Assembly (NCBI GenBank): GCA_013360295.1
Contig: JABWCL010000003.1
Location: 105,041-169,040 of the forward strand
Source: Ignavibacteriaceae bacterium
Lineage (GTDB): Bacteria; Bacteroidota; Ignavibacteria; Ignavibacteriales; Ignavibacteriaceae
Direction: 5' to 3'
Length of the DNA stretch: 64,000 nucleotides
This document shows, in pieces, positions 17,905 through 26,438 of the stretch. The notes below the pieces were generated by a model. It did not search any database. It saw only the letters and a list, made by a program, of their open reading frames with translations, and was not told the DNA's origin. The stretch's first letter is position 1. The number at the start of each line of letters is the position of its first letter. The translations under genes were made by a program, and so were the position numbers.

Positions 17905-19182
17905 CTATTTCCTTTTTGCGATATCCTCGTAATGCCTTTCAGTCGCACCAGTATAAATCTGGCGGGGGCGATAAATCCTTAAAGTTGGATCATCAATCAG
18001 TTCCTTCCATTGAGCGAGCCAACCGGGCAGCCTGCCAAGCGCAAACATTACTGTAAACATCTGTACAGGAATATTAAGTGCTTTGTATATAATTCCGCTA
18101 TAGAAATCAACATTCGGGTATAATTTCTTTTCAACGAAATAGCTGTCTTCCAACGCGACTCTTTCAAGATTCTTAGCAACCTCAAGCAAAGGATCGTTTA
18201 TGCCAAGTGCATTCAGCACACTGTCGCAAGCCTCTTTAAGAATACTTGCTCTCGGATCAAAGTTCTTATAAACCCTGTGCCCGAAGCCCATAAGCTTAAA
18301 GTTCGATTTTTTATCTTTTGCCAGGTTAATGTATTTCTTGTAGTCAAGATTATCCTTAGCAATCACGTCAAGCATCTCAATCACTTCCTGGTTCGCACCT
18401 CCGTGCCAGGGGCCCCAGAGAGCGCTGATACCTGCTGCAATAGTAGCAAATAAATTTGCCTGACTCGAACCCGCGATTCTTACGGTTGAAGTAGAACAGT
18501 TTTGTTCATGATCCGCATGGAGAATAAGGAGCTTATCCATCGCGTTCTCAATAACGGGATTCACCTCATACTTTTCTGAAGGAACCGCGAAGAGCATATG
18601 CAGGAGGTCACCGACATACCCGAGATCATTTCTTGGATAAACGTACGGTTGCCCCAGTGACTTTTTGTAAGAAAAAGCAGCAATGGTTTTAAGTTTAGCG
18701 ATAAGCCGTATCATATTCAGCTCTTTCATTCCGGGGTTTTCGTGGCCAGGATAAAAAGCGGAAAGTGATGCAACCATCGCTGAGAGAACGCCCATCGGGT
18801 GTGCATTAGCCGGGAAACCTTCAAACATCTTTTTCATGTCTTCGTGAATAAGGCTATGGTGAGTCAGCAGATACCTGAACTTACTAAGTTCTTCGGCATT
18901 GGGTAGTTTACCGTAAATCAGGAGGTAACTAACTTCAACAAAGTTTGATTTTGCAGCGAGTTCTTCAATGGGATAACCGCGGTAACGCAATATCCCTTTT
19001 TCGCCGTCGATGAATGTGATTTCGCTTTTGCAGGAACCCGTGTTTCCATAACCGGGATCCAAAGTGATCGCTCCTGATTGATTGCGCAACTGGGCTATAT
19101 CGATTCCGACTTCACCTTCAGATCCGACAATAACAGGAAGGGTATATTCTTTTCCAGACAGGATTAATTTGGCTTGATCCAT
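17905..19182 (-). CDS. gltA: Citrate synthase
   Basis: 425 residues from the ATG at 19182, which has an AAAGGAG ribosome site five bases upstream; a longer TTG-initiated frame back to 19254 is rejected. It catalyses oxaloacetate plus acetyl-CoA to citrate. Motifs are LHADHEQNCSTSTVRIAGSSQ, WGPWHGGANQ, MGFGHRVYKNFDPRA and RPRQIYTGA, as in the large hexameric (E. coli GltA-like) type. The N-terminal beta-rich domain of that type (about 1-50) is present. sucC is found elsewhere in the window; no other TCA gene is adjacent. Confidence 0.97.
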   Translation of the reverse strand: MDQAKLILSGKEYTLPVIVGSEGEVGIDIAQLRNQSGAITLDPGYGNTGSCKSEITFIDGEKGILRYRGYPIEELAAKSNFVEVSYLLIYGKLPNAEELSKFRYLLTHHSLIHEDMKKMFEGFPANAHPMGVLSAMVASLSAFYPGHENPGMKELNMIRLIAKLKTIAAFSYKKSLGQPYVYPRNDLGYVGDLLHMLFAVPSEKYEVNPVIENAMDKLLILHADHEQNCSTSTVRIAGSSQANLFATIAAGISALWGPWHGGANQEVIEMLDVIAKDNLDYKKYINLAKDKKSNFKLMGFGHRVYKNFDPRASILKEACDSVLNALGINDPLLEVAKNLERVALEDSYFVEKKLYPNVDFYSGIIYKALNIPVQMFTVMFALGRLPGWLAQWKELIDDPTLRIYRPRQIYTGATERHYEDIAKRK

Positions 19183-19321
19183 GAAACTCCTTTTGAGAAT
19201 TTTTAAATTAAGTTTCAGTTTATTCGAAATGTAAACTAAATAATTATTACACAATTATCAACTAATTTTTATCAGAATCGTATTTATTTTATTTTTCCAG
19301 TGATGTTGATACAAATTACTT

Positions 19322-20518
19322 ATGCCGTCTTGGAAGCGTAATCTGGCAATCCTCTGGATCGCGCAATTTTTTGCGATGAGCGCGCTCAGTTCGGTGGTCC
19401 CCTTTCTCCCCTTGTTTGTCAGGGAACTCGGAGCGGCTACTCTTGAAGCAACCGCTTTCTGGAGTGGCCTTGTGTTCGCGGCTCCCTTTATGGTTTCCCT
19501 TTTTCTTACTCCGGTTTGGGGAAATTTAGGCGACCGTTACGGACAAAAGTTAATGACTGTCAGAGCAGTCTTCGGACTTTCTCTCTCACTATTGCTGATG
19601 TGGTTTACCACCAGCCCCCTTGAATTGGTTTTCTACAGGATTCTGCAGGGTGCAATGAGCGGATTTTACCCTGCCGCGATCGCACTTGCCGCAGTCAATA
19701 CACCAAAAGATAAAACCGGCTACGCTCTCGGAGTTGTTCAGTCCGCAAATACTTCAGGCAACATAGTTGGCCCATTGATAGGCGGTTTCCTCGCGGATGT
19801 AGCGGGATTCCGGATGGTGTTTGTAATAAGCGGAATTCTCATCGGATTTATCGGTTTTCTTATACTCTTCTTTCTTGAAGATAACCAGCAGAGGGACACC
19901 TCCGTTGAAAGGCATACTCTGAAAGAAAACCTTTCCTTCACGTTCACGCAATCCGAAATACTCAGGGCCTGCATAATCATGCTTGCGGCTTCGCTGAGTA
20001 TTTCAGTAATCAGGCCGGTCTTCGTGCTTTATATTGAATCCTTTGGTTATACAAAAAGTTACTTACCTACAGTTGCTGGCGCGGTGCTGAGCCTGATTGG
20101 TTTATTCTCCGCCATCTCTTCGCTTAAATTCAGCAAAAAGCTTGATAAAGGCAAAACTCTGGAGATTTTCAGAACTGCGATTCTCATAGTATCACTAATG
20201 TATTTCTCCCAGTTCTTTATTGAGGATATCTATTTCCTGGTGGTTACTTCAAGTATTTTGGGGCTTGGGGCGGGCATTGTCTTCCCCTCCATTTTTTCAA
20301 TAATCAGCAGAAATACTCCCTATGAGCGGCAAGCCGGTATTCTCGGTATCGCATCCAGTTATCAGACTCTCGGCCATCTCATCGGTCCTCTAATTGCCGG
20401 TTTTGCGTCCGGTCTCGCAGGCATAAGGTCTGTCTTCCTGATTGCCACGTTTTTCTCGATTATTATTCTGATTTTAACCTCGAAAAACAAAAATAATCCG
20501 CGGGATACGAATTCTTAA
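19322..20518 (+). CDS. MFS efflux transporter
   Basis: 398 residues with 12 predicted transmembrane segments. The loop 2-3 signature GNLGDRYGQKLM and the antiporter motif C-like GNIVGPLIGGFLAD in helix 5 point to a drug:H+ antiporter subfamily (DHA1, multidrug or TetA-like). Substrate cannot be read from sequence. It is divergent from citrate synthase with 139 bases between the starts, and is followed 67 bases on by the VOC gene. Confidence 0.9.
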   Translation: MPSWKRNLAILWIAQFFAMSALSSVVPFLPLFVRELGAATLEATAFWSGLVFAAPFMVSLFLTPVWGNLGDRYGQKLMTVRAVFGLSLSLLLMWFTTSPLELVFYRILQGAMSGFYPAAIALAAVNTPKDKTGYALGVVQSANTSGNIVGPLIGGFLADVAGFRMVFVISGILIGFIGFLILFFLEDNQQRDTSVERHTLKENLSFTFTQSEILRACIIMLAASLSISVIRPVFVLYIESFGYTKSYLPTVAGAVLSLIGLFSAISSLKFSKKLDKGKTLEIFRTAILIVSLMYFSQFFIEDIYFLVVTSSILGLGAGIVFPSIFSIISRNTPYERQAGILGIASSYQTLGHLIGPLIAGFASGLAGIRSVFLIATFFSIIILILTSKNKNNPRDTNS

Positions 20519-20585
20519 TTTTCTATTAATGATCCTGTGATTATATTTTAAACTGATTTTTTCAAATAAAAAGTGTGAGCAATAA

Positions 20586-20936
20586 ATGGCTAATCAATTT
20601 ATCGGACATGTTGAAATTCCTGCTACCGACCTCGAAAGAGCGTCAGTGTTTTATAATAATGTATTTGGCTGGGATCTTAAAGCTTTCGGCAAAGGCTATC
20701 TTCTTCATAATACTAAAGTCGGAATGACCGTCGGTGTTAGAAAAGTTGAAAAAATAATCAGCGGTGATACAACGATTTTCCATATAAATGTTACCGATAT
20801 CGAGCAGGTTGTCGAAAAAATAAAATCTTTCGGCGGAAAGATCGCGCGAGAAAAGACAGTAATCCCGGTTTACGGATGGTATGCTTTAATCAATGATACC
20901 GAAGGTAATGTCCTGGGATTATACCAGTCACACTAA
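20586..20936 (+). CDS. VOC (glyoxalase/dioxygenase fold) family protein
   Basis: 116 residues, one VOC module. The start HVEIPATDLERASVFYNNVFGW and the end PVYGWYALINDTEGNVLGLYQS carry the typical paired beta-alpha-beta-beta-beta motifs; metal-site candidates are H8 and a late glutamate or Gln. This subgroup (predicted enzymes related to lactoylglutathione lyase) is functionally uncharacterised. It lies 36 bases before pfkA and may be transcribed with it; no pathway link is evident. Confidence 0.85.
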   Translation: MANQFIGHVEIPATDLERASVFYNNVFGWDLKAFGKGYLLHNTKVGMTVGVRKVEKIISGDTTIFHINVTDIEQVVEKIKSFGGKIAREKTVIPVYGWYALINDTEGNVLGLYQSH

Positions 20937-20972
20937 GATAATTATTTTCTTCATCCAGAATACGAGGACACA

Positions 20973-22085
20973 ATGAGTAAGGACCAGAATATTAAACGCA
21001 TTGCGGTAAATACAGGCGGCGGTGACGCCCCGGGTTTGAATGCCGTTATTAAAGCAGTAACGATATCTGCCCTTAACAGGGGCTGGGAAGTCGTTGGTAT
21101 CCGCGAAGGTTATAACGGTCTTTTTCTGCCTGAAAAATTCCCTGACGGCGGATTAATTAACCTTACTCACGAAGTTGTAAAGGATATCACCCCAATGGGT
21201 GGAACAATCCTCGGTACGACTAATCGTGGGAATCCGCTCCGGTTTCCCATGAAAGCTGCTAACGGTACAATTGTAGAGGTTGACAGGTCAGACGAAATAA
21301 TGTCAGCGTTCAGGCGCAATAAGATCGACGCACTTGTCGCGATCGGCGGCGATGGTTCACTTTCGATGGCAAATGTTTTTGCAAAAAAGGGTCTCAGGGT
21401 AATCGGTGTTCCGAAAACAATTGATAATGACCTGGAAAACACAGTGATAACTTTCGGATTCGATACCGCGGTTGGATTCGCAACCGAATCAATTGACCGG
21501 CTTCACTCTACTGCTCAGGCTCATAGCCGGATAATGGTTGTAGAAATGATGGGACGCTACGCCGGCTGGATCGCGCTCAATTCAGGGATCTCCGGTTCCG
21601 CGGACGTGGTGCTTATTCCCGAAATTCCGTATGATATAAACATTGTCGTCGATTTCCTTAACAGAAAATTTGAAGCCGGGAAAAATTACGCGATTGTAGT
21701 TGTAGCTGAAGGCGCGAAACCTAAGGAAGGTGCAGTTTCTGTAATCGAAAAAGAAGTCGGAAAGGCCGAGAGGCTTGGAGGTGCGGCGGAAAGAGTAGCC
21801 AAAGAACTGCAGCCGCTTGTAGATAAAGAGATCCGTACCGTTATTCTCGGGCATCTACTTCGGGGAGGAAGCCCCACTACTTTTGACAGGTTGGTTTCAC
21901 TCCGTTTTGGCGCGGCAGCTGTTCGCGCGCTTGAAGAAGGTTACTCGGGTGTTATGGTCGCCTTGAATCCCCCTGTCGTGGATTATGTTCCGCTTGACCA
22001 GGTTTCAAACAGAATGAAATTTGTCCCACTTGATCACGATACGGTTAAAACCGGGCGTGATCTGGGAATATGTTTCGGTGATTAA
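20973..22085 (+). CDS. pfkA: 6-phosphofructokinase
   Basis: 370 residues, longer than the ~320-residue E. coli type. The N-terminal GGGDAPGLNA loop, GTTNRGNP, GGDGS (125-129), PKTIDND (147-153) and HLLRGGSPTTFDR are all present. Position 128 (E. coli G104) is Gly, typical of ATP use, while position 148 (E. coli G124) is Lys, which is usual in PPi-dependent enzymes but also occurs in some ATP-dependent long-form PFKs. Thus it is probably ATP-dependent of the group III/long type; phosphate donor needs assay. It starts after an AGAATACGAGGACACA leader with a usable GAGG and ends at a strong terminator. Confidence 0.94.
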   Translation: MSKDQNIKRIAVNTGGGDAPGLNAVIKAVTISALNRGWEVVGIREGYNGLFLPEKFPDGGLINLTHEVVKDITPMGGTILGTTNRGNPLRFPMKAANGTIVEVDRSDEIMSAFRRNKIDALVAIGGDGSLSMANVFAKKGLRVIGVPKTIDNDLENTVITFGFDTAVGFATESIDRLHSTAQAHSRIMVVEMMGRYAGWIALNSGISGSADVVLIPEIPYDINIVVDFLNRKFEAGKNYAIVVVAEGAKPKEGAVSVIEKEVGKAERLGGAAERVAKELQPLVDKEIRTVILGHLLRGGSPTTFDRLVSLRFGAAAVRALEEGYSGVMVALNPPVVDYVPLDQVSNRMKFVPLDHDTVKTGRDLGICFGD

Positions 22086-22102
22086 TTTATAAAAACAAGA
22101 GG

Positions 22103-22141
22103 TGCCGGCTTTGGGTGGCTCACCCGGAGCCGGCATTTTTA
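22103..22141 (+). terminator. Rho-independent terminator after pfkA
   Basis: TGCCGGCT (22103-22110) pairs with AGCCGGCA (22128-22135), with an inner GGGTG/CACCC stem, followed by five T. It overlaps the last codon of the convergent beta-lactamase gene and separates the two. Confidence 0.9.
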
Positions 22142-23038
22142 TTTCTTGACCCCGGACATATAATCATACACAAGTTTTGATATCAGCGCGGAATTCTCGC
22201 GTGCTGTTTCAGCATTCTTATAATTCTTATTAAGTATTATTAGTACGTATTTACTCCCATTACCGTGGTACACTATGCCGCCATCGTGCATTATTGCTGT
22301 AATACTGCCAGTTTTATGAGCTGCTTTCGCTTCTTTTGGCAGGTATTTAGGAATCATTGAAGTAAATTTCTGAGAAAGAAGTATTTCCTTCATTTCATTG
22401 GTATAAGCTTCACCGCAGAATCCACCCCGCTCAATCTCAGCAAACATTTTAAATAAGCCCTCTGCAGTAACGGTATTGTTAAGTCCGGCTTCGTAGGCTT
22501 TAATATCTTCAACACCCCGTAAAACATTTACACCTTCAATCCCACGATCTCTTAGAAGTGATCGAACGTACCCCGCGCCGACTTTATCAATGAGAATATT
22601 TGTAGCCAGATTTCCGCTAACGGTAATCATATCATAAAGCAGCCTTCTTATCGTTACTTTCTTCCCCAGTTCTTTATATAGACCCTCCCCGGAGTCCTCA
22701 CCGATATCCATAGAGTACTCGCTGGAATCAACGATACTCCTGAACCTGTTCTCAACGGGTATTGAGTCATCCAGAGATAATTTGTTCTCCTCCGCGAGTT
22801 TCATGACCGCTATCATAATAGGAGTCTTCATTGTACTCGCTGCGTGGAAGACTTCCCTTTCATTGATCATTATTGAGTTCTGGCTATTGGTCAGGTCTTC
22901 AAAGACAACTGCTACCGTTCCCCCGGTTTCGACACAAAGCCTTCTGATCTCCTCCTCCAGGCGGGTAAGTGTTTGGGCATTCATATTACAGAAAGTTAGA
23001 ATTAAAAAAGTGAATATTGATATCAGGGATAATTTCAT
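22139..23038 (-). CDS. Class A beta-lactamase family serine hydrolase
   Basis: 299 residues with a signal peptide (about 1-21, ending NAQ), so periplasmic. All class A landmarks are present: S68-T-M-K71 (nucleophile and general base), S141-G-N143 (SDN position, with Gly for Asp), an omega-loop E183-A-G-L-N187 matching the Glu166/Asn170 pair, and K242-T-G244. This set supports true penicillin/cephalosporin hydrolysis rather than a DD-peptidase. It is a stand-alone chromosomal gene with no mobile element or AmpR-type regulator nearby. Spectrum is unknown. Confidence 0.92.
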   Translation of the reverse strand: MKLSLISIFTFLILTFCNMNAQTLTRLEEEIRRLCVETGGTVAVVFEDLTNSQNSIMINEREVFHAASTMKTPIMIAVMKLAEENKLSLDDSIPVENRFRSIVDSSEYSMDIGEDSGEGLYKELGKKVTIRRLLYDMITVSGNLATNILIDKVGAGYVRSLLRDRGIEGVNVLRGVEDIKAYEAGLNNTVTAEGLFKMFAEIERGGFCGEAYTNEMKEILLSQKFTSMIPKYLPKEAKAAHKTGSITAIMHDGGIVYHGNGSKYVLIILNKNYKNAETARENSALISKLVYDYMSGVKK

Positions 23039-23140
23039 TGATTCAGTTATTACTAAAGTAAAGAGTAAAAGATTTTTATACGTTTTATCTTTTTATTATT
23101 ATGTTAGCCAAATTTATGCAATTGTCAGATATTAATTAAA

Positions 23141-23590
23141 ATGAAATTTAGAAAAACTTTGTTACTTATGATTCTCTTCGCCGGAGTCAGCTTTGCTCAG
23201 GGAGAGAATCACAAATGGAAAATCCTGAAGGCATCCGAGAGCCAGAAATTATGGTATGACTCCGGCCAGCTTGAACAGGTCACATCATCAGTCTTCGATG
23301 TATGGGTCCTTGAACTGCACCAGCCAATGCTCGAAGTCAATGGTGTAAAGGGTAAAATAATGAGAACTAAAACGCTATACCAGATTAATTCAGAGATAGC
23401 AAGGTATAATCTAAAAACAGTTGTTTACTATAATGCATCCAGCGATGAACTCGCCACTTTCAATTATAACCTTGAAAATCTTGAGGATGACATAAAATAC
23501 TACTTCCCCATATATCCTGATTCCTTTATCCTTAAATTAATTCGGGAACTGAAAGATATACAGGCAACGAAGGCGAAAATTCAAAAATGA
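23141..23590 (+). CDS. Small exported protein, possible surface-adhesin-E-like
   Basis: 149 residues with a signal peptide (about 1-19, ending SFAQ). The mature part starts WKILKASESQKLWYDSGQL and has FDVWVLELHQ and LKTVVYYNASSDELATFNYN, a pattern reminiscent of the surface-adhesin protein E (CNP1-like) fold, but the match is only by eye. The SET-domain gene overlaps its end by 4 bases (ATGA), so they are co-translated. Function unknown. Confidence 0.72.
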   Translation: MKFRKTLLLMILFAGVSFAQGENHKWKILKASESQKLWYDSGQLEQVTSSVFDVWVLELHQPMLEVNGVKGKIMRTKTLYQINSEIARYNLKTVVYYNASSDELATFNYNLENLEDDIKYYFPIYPDSFILKLIRELKDIQATKAKIQK

Positions 23591-23994
23591 AAATCGAAGA
23601 GAGTAATGTAATCGTAGCGCCGTCCGGAATTCACGGCGACGGGATTTTTACCGCTGTTGATATTCCTGAAGGCGCGAAAGTGATGGTGATTAGCGGAGAG
23701 GTGATTGATTCTGACGAATGTGAAAGAAGAGAGAACGAAGAAAACAATGTGTATATTTTCTGGAACGGGGATAACTACATAGATGTTTCGATGACGGGGA
23801 AAATAAAATATATCAACCATAATTGTGACGCAAACTGCCACGTCGAAGACAGAAATGAAAGTTCACTCTGGCTGGTTGCATCCAGGGATATCAAGAGCGG
23901 CGAGGAGCTAACTATAGATTACGGATATGATGAGATATATGAAAGCTGTTCCTGCGGCGGATGCGAAGACGAATCCGAATCTGAAATTACTTAA
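23587..23994 (+). CDS. Small SET-domain protein (putative lysine methyltransferase)
   Basis: 135 residues, an almost minimal SET domain. The N-terminal SGIHGDGIFTAVDIPEGA, the knot motif INHNCDANC (76-84), and EELTIDYGY (107-114, with the catalytic tyrosine) are intact. C80 plus C121, C123 and C126 form the post-SET zinc-site pattern. SET enzymes methylate lysines from S-adenosylmethionine; bacterial ones have mostly unknown targets. No signal peptide, so cytoplasmic although its overlapping partner is exported. It overlaps aroE by 8 bases tail to tail. A histone-like target is speculation. Confidence 0.88.
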   Translation: MKIEESNVIVAPSGIHGDGIFTAVDIPEGAKVMVISGEVIDSDECERRENEENNVYIFWNGDNYIDVSMTGKIKYINHNCDANCHVEDRNESSLWLVASRDIKSGEELTIDYGYDEIYESCSCGGCEDESESEIT

Positions 23995-24856
23995 TATAAT
24001 TCAGAAGAGCGTCATGGATAGCAGGAGCGGGTAACTCCTGCCCTGTCCATAATTCAAAAGATTTGGCTGCCTGGCTGACGAGCATCCTTAAACCATTGAT
24101 TGTGACCGCACCTTCTCCTTTTGCCATCTTTAACAAACCGGTTTCGATCGGATTATATACCATATCGAAAACTATCTGCCCGCGGTTAAAAACTTTCGGA
24201 TCATAAAAAAGCTGACTGTCGACTTCAGGAAACATCCCAACGGATGTTGTGTTAACAACCAGTTTCGAGTTAGATATCACCTCATGTACTTCCGGCGGAA
24301 ACAGTATATAAGTTTTAATTTCGGAATATCTCATTTTATTGTAGAAATAATCCTTAAGGGAGTCTGCTCTTTGTTCAGTCCGGTTAATTATATGGATCTT
24401 CGCCGGGCGGAAATATTTTATCAGCGAATATACAGCTGCCCGAGCCGCGCCTCCCGCGCCAAGTACAGTTACTTCAAGCCCCCCCACTTCATCCTTAAAA
24501 GGGAGTAAAACTTCGTGGATACCGTGAACATCGGTATTATAACCAACGAGGTTGCCCACATCATTTACAACAGTATTCACCGCTCCGACCAGTGCTGCTT
24601 CTTCTGAGAGATTGCTTAAATGTTTTTTAATCGTTTCCTTATGAGGTATTGTAACGTTCCAGCCTTTGAATCCGAGTGTCACCATTCCTCTCACTGCGGA
24701 CTTTAAGTCAGAAGGCGGGATATCAAATGGAAGATATAGAAGATCAAGGTTTAGTAACTGAGCGGAAATGTTATAAATGAACGGTGAATATGAGTGTCTT
24801 ATCGGGTGGCCAAGTAAACCTAATAATCTTGTGTCGTTTGAAAATGTGTTCCTCAT
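23987..24856 (-). CDS. aroE: Shikimate dehydrogenase
   Basis: 289 residues, normal length. Substrate domain: LGHPIRHSYSPFIYN and GWNVTIPHKE (with the catalytic Lys), and AVNTVVND. The NADP domain has VLGAGGAARAAVYSL and NRT; the C-terminal INGLRMLVSQAAKSFELWTG is also typical. It reduces 3-dehydroshikimate to shikimate in aromatic amino acid synthesis. It lies 36 bases after the TPR gene on the same strand; no other aro gene is near. Confidence 0.96.
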   Translation of the reverse strand: MRNTFSNDTRLLGLLGHPIRHSYSPFIYNISAQLLNLDLLYLPFDIPPSDLKSAVRGMVTLGFKGWNVTIPHKETIKKHLSNLSEEAALVGAVNTVVNDVGNLVGYNTDVHGIHEVLLPFKDEVGGLEVTVLGAGGAARAAVYSLIKYFRPAKIHIINRTEQRADSLKDYFYNKMRYSEIKTYILFPPEVHEVISNSKLVVNTTSVGMFPEVDSQLFYDPKVFNRGQIVFDMVYNPIETGLLKMAKGEGAVTINGLRMLVSQAAKSFELWTGQELPAPAIHDALLNYIK

Positions 24857-24892
24857 GTCTTATTCCCTATGGCTGAAATTTATGATGCCTGA

Positions 24893-26329
24893 TCAGGATT
24901 CCTTGAAAACAGAGCTTCCGATCCAGAAACTGAATAGTTTTGACTCAAAAACCTTTGGAAAATTTCTGGCAAAGAGATCCAAGGCTTTAGGTGATGAAGA
25001 AAGCGCTTTCTTAAGATACTGCAATCCAAGGTGATTCTGCTTCATAGAGAAATAAACTTTGGAAATGTAATAATAAGCTATTGGTTCATCAGGTTTGAGG
25101 TTTGAAAAAGATTTAATGGCTCCGAGAGCGGCGTTATAATTATCTATTTTGAGATAACGGTCCGCCAGTTCAAGCCAAATGTGGTGAAGTTCGGGTTCGG
25201 ACGATAGGAGGTTCTCCATCTGCCTGATCGCTTTAATATCATTTTCATCTATACCGAATAGACGCGTGGAATCGGTGATCCAGGCTTCCTCGGTAAGATA
25301 ATTTGACGCAAGCGCTTTCTGAAAATCATTAAGAGCCTTTTCGTAAGAATGCAGCCTGTAATAACAGTATCCCCTGCCAAGATAAGCTTCGTGGTATTCC
25401 CTGTCAACTTTCAGACAACGGGTATAATACTTCAACGCACGATTATAATCCAGAAGGTCCTCATAAATAAGTCCGATCTGATAATATGCTCCCGCATCTC
25501 TGCGTTCAATCCTGATCAGGGATTTAAAGCAAACAAGTGCCTTATCAAAATTTTTCCTTGAATAATGCAAACTGCCGAGATTAAACCAGGCCTCAAGGAA
25601 TTTATCATTCAGTGCCAGGACAAGTTCAAAGCTATTGACTGCCTTATCAAATTGCTTCAGTTTTTCAAGAACCATCGCACGGTTATACCAACCGAATTCA
25701 CACAACGGTTCGAGATTAAGATAATCGTCATAAACCCTGAGAGCGCCGTTATAATCTTTCAGAGCTTCATAACACTCACCCATCTGGAAATAGCAGTCAG
25801 AATTTTCCGGATGAGATGCAAGCGCTTCACGGTAGTATTCGATCGCTTTCTTAAACTCTCCCAGCTTCTGGTTGAGCCAACCGAGCTTAAAGTATACAAC
25901 TTCTTTATCAGAGTTTAATTTAAGTGCCTCTTCCAGGATCCTGTTTGCCTCCGGATATAGTTTCAGGTTTATAAAAATCATCGCTTTTTCAGTGAGAGCT
26001 TCAACGTCAACAGGATTTAAGGAAAGTGATTTTTCAATTGCCCGAAGCGCCTTCTTATTCTGGTTCAATTCTCCGAGGCAAATTCCTTTTCTGAGCCATA
26101 ACTCAGAATCATACGGGAAATATTTCAGTAGTTCACTGGTGAGTATTAACCCCTGGTGAAATTTCTGATTTTCGATACAATCATCTATTGTGTCCTCGAG
26201 GAACTCCTTTTCGGCAGTACACTTCCCCGCTTTTATGAGATTATAGGCAGTCTTTATCCGGGAATGAATGTCCTCATTCTGTAAAAATCTGCTTTCATTT
26301 TCGAAGGGTTCCTGGTCGAAGAAATTCAT
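24893..26329 (-). CDS. Tetratricopeptide repeat protein
   Basis: 478 residues from the ATG at 26329; a TTG two codons upstream is also possible. From about residue 45 to 450 it is built of around 11 TPR units (for example AYYQIGLIYEDLLDYNRALKYYTRCLKVD, EAYLGRGYCYYRLHSYEKALNDFQKAL). No signal peptide, no membrane segment and no enzymatic domain, so a cytoplasmic protein-interaction scaffold is likely. Partners are unknown. It is followed by aroE and preceded by a strong hairpin after sucC. Confidence 0.9.
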   Translation of the reverse strand: MNFFDQEPFENESRFLQNEDIHSRIKTAYNLIKAGKCTAEKEFLEDTIDDCIENQKFHQGLILTSELLKYFPYDSELWLRKGICLGELNQNKKALRAIEKSLSLNPVDVEALTEKAMIFINLKLYPEANRILEEALKLNSDKEVVYFKLGWLNQKLGEFKKAIEYYREALASHPENSDCYFQMGECYEALKDYNGALRVYDDYLNLEPLCEFGWYNRAMVLEKLKQFDKAVNSFELVLALNDKFLEAWFNLGSLHYSRKNFDKALVCFKSLIRIERRDAGAYYQIGLIYEDLLDYNRALKYYTRCLKVDREYHEAYLGRGYCYYRLHSYEKALNDFQKALASNYLTEEAWITDSTRLFGIDENDIKAIRQMENLLSSEPELHHIWLELADRYLKIDNYNAALGAIKSFSNLKPDEPIAYYYISKVYFSMKQNHLGLQYLKKALSSSPKALDLFARNFPKVFESKLFSFWIGSSVFKES

Positions 26330-26389
26330 TGGCAATTAAATTAATAGGAAAAACACAATTTGTGTAATGATACTCCCTTAATATATCGA

Positions 26390-26421
26390 AAGTATTATTC
26401 CCCGCAAGGGGAATAATACTT
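26390..26421 (-). terminator. Perfect hairpin terminator after sucC
   Basis: A 14-bp perfect inverted repeat (26390-26403 with 26408-26421) with a GCAA loop (UUGC on the minus strand). The sequence after it on the minus strand is UCGAUAUAUUAAGG; the stem itself ends in CUU. It lies 17 bases past the sucC stop. It has a weak U-tract, so it may terminate or protect the 3' end. Confidence 0.7.
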
Positions 26422-26438
26422 ACATTAAGGAAAATTAA

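Noticed and set aside
19183..19254. TTG-initiated extension of citrate synthase
   Set aside because: The ATG at 19182 has a strong AAAGGAG site and the family N terminus; the extension has neither.
22139..23038. Beta-lactamase as a recently acquired mobile resistance gene
   Set aside because: No insertion sequence, integron or composition shift is seen, and housekeeping genes flank it.
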